Part shown: positions 5,725 to 8,173 of the stretch, one piece after another
How the letters are laid out: the number at the start of each line of letters is the position of its first letter
How positions within the stretch are numbered: the stretch's first letter is position 1
Assembly (NCBI GenBank): GCA_012030815.1
Contig: JAAUVF010000032.1
Span: forward strand, 1 to 8,173
Length of the DNA stretch: 8,173 bases
Direction of reading: 5' to 3'
Origin: Nanobdellota archaeon
GTDB lineage: Archaea; Thermoproteota; Nitrososphaeria; Nitrososphaerales; Nitrosopumilaceae
Notes under the pieces: model-generated
Told to the model about the DNA's origin: nothing
Seen by the model: the letters and a program-made list of their open reading frames with translations, nothing else
Database searches by the model: none
Position numbers and translations under genes: made by a program

Positions 5725-6252
5725 TTAAAAAAAATCAAACGTAGCCATGCCAAAATAGTATCCTATACTTGTTAATGCAACACTCCATATGCATGAACCT
5801 AACAAAGTAAAAACAAGAAACTTGATTGGATTCATATTAAAAATTCCAGCTGGAATTGATACAAGCTCACGAATTCCAGGAATTAATCTACCAATGATTA
5901 CTGATTTATCTCCATATTTTGCAAACCAATGATCAGCTTTTTCTAAACTTTTTTCTTTAATTTTTGCATATTTGAGATATTTTATTAACCCTATTCGTCC
6001 TAGTTTTTTTGATATGATGTAAATTACAAATGCACCTGCCGTTGCACCACATCCTCCAGTAATTCCAACTCCTATAACATGAAATCCATTCATCCCATTT
6101 TTTAATATGACATACCCTGCCAATGGAAATATCGCTTCGCTGGGTATTGGTGGAAACACAGTTTCTAATAAAGCGGCAAAAAATACACCCGGATAAAGAT
6201 TTTCAGATATCAATGAAACTATCCATTGAATTAATGCGTCTAGTTCGTTCAA
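5725..6252 (-). CDS. DedA/VTT-family membrane protein
   Basis: DedA (SNARE-associated, VTT domain) proteins are multi-pass membrane proteins; characterised bacterial and eukaryotic relatives act as lipid scramblases or undecaprenyl-phosphate carriers. This 175-residue member shows the family marks: the re-entrant LLETVFPPIPSEAIFPLAG (about residues 28-46, with Glu30 and Glu39) and the arginine motif GRLIPGIRELVSIPAG (121-136, with Arg122 and Arg128). Hydrophobic segments lie near residues 10-30, 40-50, 57-80, 118-137 and 143-170. The length is slightly below the usual 190-220. The TTG at 6250-6252 is the only start near this end, since an in-frame stop lies just upstream, and it follows the zinc-ribbon stop by one base. 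In archaea, whose membrane lipids are isoprenoid, the transported lipid is unknown. Confidence 0.88.
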   Translation of the reverse strand: MNELDALIQWIVSLISENLYPGVFFAALLETVFPPIPSEAIFPLAGYVILKNGMNGFHVIGVGITGGCGATAGAFVIYIISKKLGRIGLIKYLKYAKIKEKSLEKADHWFAKYGDKSVIIGRLIPGIRELVSIPAGIFNMNPIKFLVFTLLGSCIWSVALTSIGYYFGMATFDFF

Positions 6253-6253
6253 A

Positions 6254-6379
6254 TTATTTTTCTTCCGTTAAATAATAATGTAGTTCAGTATAACATTCAG
6301 TGCAATATTCTTGATCATTTGTATGATCACAGTCATACACTTTTGATACGTCATTATTGCATTTTGCACAAATTGGCAT
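6254..6379 (-). CDS. 41-residue zinc-ribbon microprotein
   Basis: A complete small frame from ATG 6377-6379 to TAA 6254-6256 encodes a protein with two CxxC pairs, CAKC at residues 4-7 and CTEC at 26-29. They are separated by an 18-residue loop that also holds Cys17 and His20 in YDCDHTND. This is the layout of a minimal zinc ribbon binding one Zn2+. The C-terminus is acidic and Tyr-rich (ELHYYLTEEK). Small zinc ribbons are numerous in archaea and many act as partners of transcription, translation or membrane proteins; the role here is unknown. It starts 8 bases after the stop of the small membrane gene, and its stop is one base before the DedA TTG, so co-translation with DedA is likely. I am fairly sure it is a real gene. 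Confidence 0.65.
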   Translation of the reverse strand: MPICAKCNNDVSKVYDCDHTNDQEYCTECYTELHYYLTEEK

Positions 6380-6387
6380 TGTTATCA

Positions 6388-6609
6388 TTAAGATTTTTTG
6401 ATTTTAAGTATGCCTAATCCAATTTGAATTATTCCTGCAACAATCAGAGGTATGGTTTCTGACATTACATTTCGTCCAGTTTCTTTTACTTCCTCAGGAT
6501 CTGCATTTCCAATAACGACAATTCCACCTACAAGTATCAAAATACCTGCAATGATTATCATCAAACCAAGTGTTTTTGATTTACTCTTTTCTAGAAATAA
6601 AATATGCAA
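6388..6609 (-). CDS. Small two-helix membrane protein, maybe the second half of a split gene
   Basis: The frame has two hydrophobic helices, about residues 14-33 (GLMIIIAGILILVGGIVVIG) and 50-68 (ETIPLIVAGIIQIGLGIL), around a polar loop with PEEVKETGRN, and a Lys-rich end. Function is unknown. Its start is doubtful: the longest version begins at TTG 6607-6609, overlapping the preceding gene by 29 bases, and the only ATG (6559-6561) would cut into the first helix. Adding one base to the T4 run at 6587-6590 fuses it in frame to the upstream gene, giving SRKKSKSKTLG at the joint and a single four-helix protein of about 131 residues. I lean towards the fused form, as other genes in the window carry similar homopolymer breaks. 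Confidence 0.55.
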   Translation of the reverse strand: MHILFLEKSKSKTLGLMIIIAGILILVGGIVVIGNADPEEVKETGRNVMSETIPLIVAGIIQIGLGILKIKKS

Positions 6610-6781
6610 TAAATGGTAATACTAAGGCAGGTAGTCCTAGACCCATACCTCTTATTTTATGATCAAATGGTATGAATCCATCTCCACTGTCAGAGGCATA
6701 GCCTACAGCGACATCTGCTCCATAAATTACTAGTAATCCAATTGCAATGCCGGTAATTATTAGTGCAATAATTAATGCCAT
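6581..6781 (-). CDS. Small two-helix membrane protein, maybe the first half of a split gene
   Basis: This 66-residue frame has an N-terminal hydrophobic helix (ALIIALIITGIAIGLLVIYG, residues 2-21), an extracytoplasmic or cytoplasmic loop containing DGFIPFDHKIRG, a second helix (LGLPALVLPFIAYFI) and a short basic end, SRKE. I chose ATG 6779-6781 over the TTG four codons upstream (6793) because a TTTATTA box is centred 27 bases before this ATG. It is the first gene of the run leading to DedA and starts about 30 bases after purK. No known family. The stop at 6581-6583 may be an indel effect, in which case the protein continues into the next frame as one four-helix protein. Confidence 0.6.
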   Translation of the reverse strand: MALIIALIITGIAIGLLVIYGADVAVGYASDSGDGFIPFDHKIRGMGLGLPALVLPFIAYFISRKE

Positions 6782-6804
6782 ACCGCATTTCAACTCTTAT
6801 CAAC

Positions 6805-6811
6805 TAATAAA
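6805..6811 (-). promoter_or_regulatory. TATA box of the small membrane protein/DedA run
   Basis: TTTATTA on the minus strand, in the short gap after purK, is centred 27 bases before ATG 6781. It gives the microprotein-DedA genes a promoter independent of purK and decides the start of the first gene. Confidence 0.5.
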
Positions 6812-6812
6812 T

Positions 6813-7958
6813 CTAATTAGCCTCATGAACAATTAATTTATCTTTGATTAATTCTAATTCTTGTAATAACTGCTCTGTGGATTCCCCGTTAGTTCCAACA
6901 ATATTGATATGACCTAATTTCCTTAATGGTTTTGAGATTTTTTTACCGTACATTTTAAGAAATATGTTTTCCTCAGATAACTCTATTGACTTGTATTCTC
7001 CCTCAAAATTTTTAGAACCTAAAATATTGTACATGATAGTTGGGAACACGAGTGTAGCATCACCTAACTCTAAACCTAGAATTGCTCTAAGATGCTGTTC
7101 AAACTGTGATGTTTTACTTGATTGTAGTGTGTGATGGCCTGAATTATGAACACGGGGAGCAATTTCATTAATTACAATTTCATCATCTTTTGTTACAAAC
7201 ATCTCTATTCCAAAAATTCCTGCACCTTTTAGAACTGCCATGGTTGTTTGTGTCAATGTTTTCAGCTTTTTTTGCAATTTTTTCAGTTACTCTTGCAGGA
7301 GCTATTGTTTGACGAAGAATACTTTCTTCGTGAATATTTTCTACGAGCGGAAATGTTTTGATTTGCCCTTTGGTATTTCTTGCAGCAATTATTGATACTT
7401 CCATTTTAAATGGTACAAATTTTTCTATCATTAAGTTTTTTTTATCAAAATAGTCAAATGCTTCTTGAATTTGTTTTGGGGAATTTATTTTAAAATTACC
7501 TCGTCCATCATATGCATCACGTCTAGCTTTTAGTAATGAAGGATATCCAAATTTGTTAAGACCTTGCTCCAAGTCAGAAATTGTTGTTACTGGTAAAAAT
7601 TCTGGAACTGCAATATTATTCTGCAACAAAAAGGTTTTTTGTAAAAATTTATCCTGAATAATTTTTAATGTTTCTGGGGATGGATTGACTTCGGCGTCTT
7701 TTTCAACAAATTTTAAGACTTCGCTATCTCCAGATTCTATTTCATACGTGATGATGTCTGACCTTTTGGATAACTCAATTATTGCATTTTTATCTTTAAA
7801 ATCTGCTATGATTTGCTCAGCCCCCACTTGAAATGCAGAGCAGTTTTCTACTGGGTCTAATACAATTATTTTTGATATATGTTCTGGCATTTTCTTGGCA
7901 GCTTCAGTTAGCATCATACCAAGTTGCCCCCACCAATTATGCCAAGCGTCTTACCCAT
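6813..7958 (-). CDS. purK: N5-carboxyaminoimidazole ribonucleotide synthase PurK, two compensating frameshifts
   Basis: PurK uses ATP and bicarbonate to convert AIR to N5-CAIR in de novo purine synthesis; PurE then rearranges the product. It is an ATP-grasp enzyme. The N-terminus GKTLGIIGGG followed by LGMMLTEAA is the dinucleotide-like fold. KARRDAYDGRGNF is the nucleotide-binding loop, PLVENIHEESIL with APARVTEKI follows, and INEIAPRVHNSGHHT is the metal/active-site signature. The repaired length of about 381 residues is normal. The frame breaks at the C5 run 7927-7931 (one base short within GGGQLG) and again near the T7 run 7267-7273 (one base too many, before LTQTTMAVLKGAG). First and last parts share a frame. 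ATG 7956-7958 overlaps the stop of the preceding gene by 8 bases. No purE is seen in the window. Confidence 0.88.
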
Positions 7959-8173
7959 ACAATTTTTGTGATATTCGATTAAAAATATCTAATGCTATTT
8001 TATAATTAAAATTATTTTCTAGACAGGCTCGTCTTATGCGAGTGTTATACAAAATAACATACCTTTGATTAACTGCAAAAACATCATACAAATTATGTGA
8101 TTCAGAGCACCACAAATGATCCAGAAATGGACAATTTATTGAAAATTACCAGTGTATTCCTAGTAAAACTAAA
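7951..8173 (-). CDS. C-terminal end of an unrecognised protein, probably frameshifted
   Basis: A frame open from about 8145 to TAA 7951-7953 ends with coherent protein sequence: SHNLYDVFAVNQRYVILYNT, then RIRRACLENN and a final helix ALDIFNRISQKLYG. Its stop lies within the first codons of purK (ATGGGTAA), the tight overlap expected of an operon neighbour. No start codon fits in this frame. An adjacent frame from the window edge (NTLVIFNKLSISGSFVVL) stops at 8102-8104, and skipping one base there joins the two into one continuous sequence. I infer a partial gene with one indel that extends past position 8173. Operon habit would suggest purE, but no PurE motif is visible, so I do not name it. 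Confidence 0.4.

Noticed and set aside
6321..6338. Inverted repeat GTATGA/TCATAC
   Set aside because: It lies inside the zinc-ribbon coding sequence and is explained by its codons; arms are only six bases.
1..8173. Mobile elements, CRISPR arrays, attachment sites or replication origin
   Set aside because: No transposase, integrase, terminal inverted repeats, regular spaced repeats or origin-type repeats were found on reading both strands.

Overview
The window looks like chromosomal DNA of a marine ammonia-oxidising archaeon of the Nitrosopumilus type (Thaumarchaeota/Nitrososphaerota). This is inferred from gene content and style, since no rRNA or diagnostic marker is present. The DNA is AT-rich and tightly packed. 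Several start codons lie about 23-29 bases downstream of an archaeal TATA-like box, as expected for leaderless mRNAs, and several of them are TTG. The gene set is archaeal: an Hjc-type Holliday junction resolvase, an LLM flavin/F420-type oxidoreductase, an SCP2-type thiolase with a DUF35 partner, and tiny zinc-ribbon proteins.

Layout from left to right. 1-331 (-): Hjc resolvase, running off the left edge. 427-987 (-): one-pass membrane protein of unknown function. 1023-1943 (+): class I SAM methyltransferase, divergent from the previous gene over a 35-base gap. 1944-4332 (-): three-gene operon, oxidoreductase > thiolase > DUF35, joined by 1- and 4-base overlaps. 4398-4484 (-): possible tiny Cys-motif protein. 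4485-4717: non-coding gap. 4718-4867 (+): 49-residue protein with a TTG start. 4878-5552 (-): sugar-phosphate nucleotidyltransferase. 5600-6793 (-): close-spaced run of small membrane protein(s), a 41-residue zinc ribbon, a DedA protein and a 39-residue CxxC protein. 6813-7958 (-): PurK of purine synthesis. 7951-8173 (-): C-terminal end of an unrecognised protein overlapping purK.

The strongest unusual signal is the number of broken reading frames in otherwise well-conserved genes. Hjc has one frameshift, the nucleotidyltransferase two that compensate, PurK two that compensate, the protein upstream of PurK probably one, and the small membrane gene possibly one. Nearly all sit at or next to short homopolymers. 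The thiolase has an in-frame TAA just before its active-site GHPLGATG motif. Because catalytic motifs survive on both sides of each break, I read most of these as sequencing or assembly indels rather than real gene decay. The thiolase stop is a substitution-type change and deserves separate checking.

Biologically, the most interesting parts are the oxidoreductase-thiolase-DUF35 operon, which looks like an acyl-CoA or polyketide-like carbon-carbon bond module of unknown substrate, and the DedA neighbourhood with its undescribed metal-binding microproteins. I see no mobile element, CRISPR array, tRNA or rRNA.
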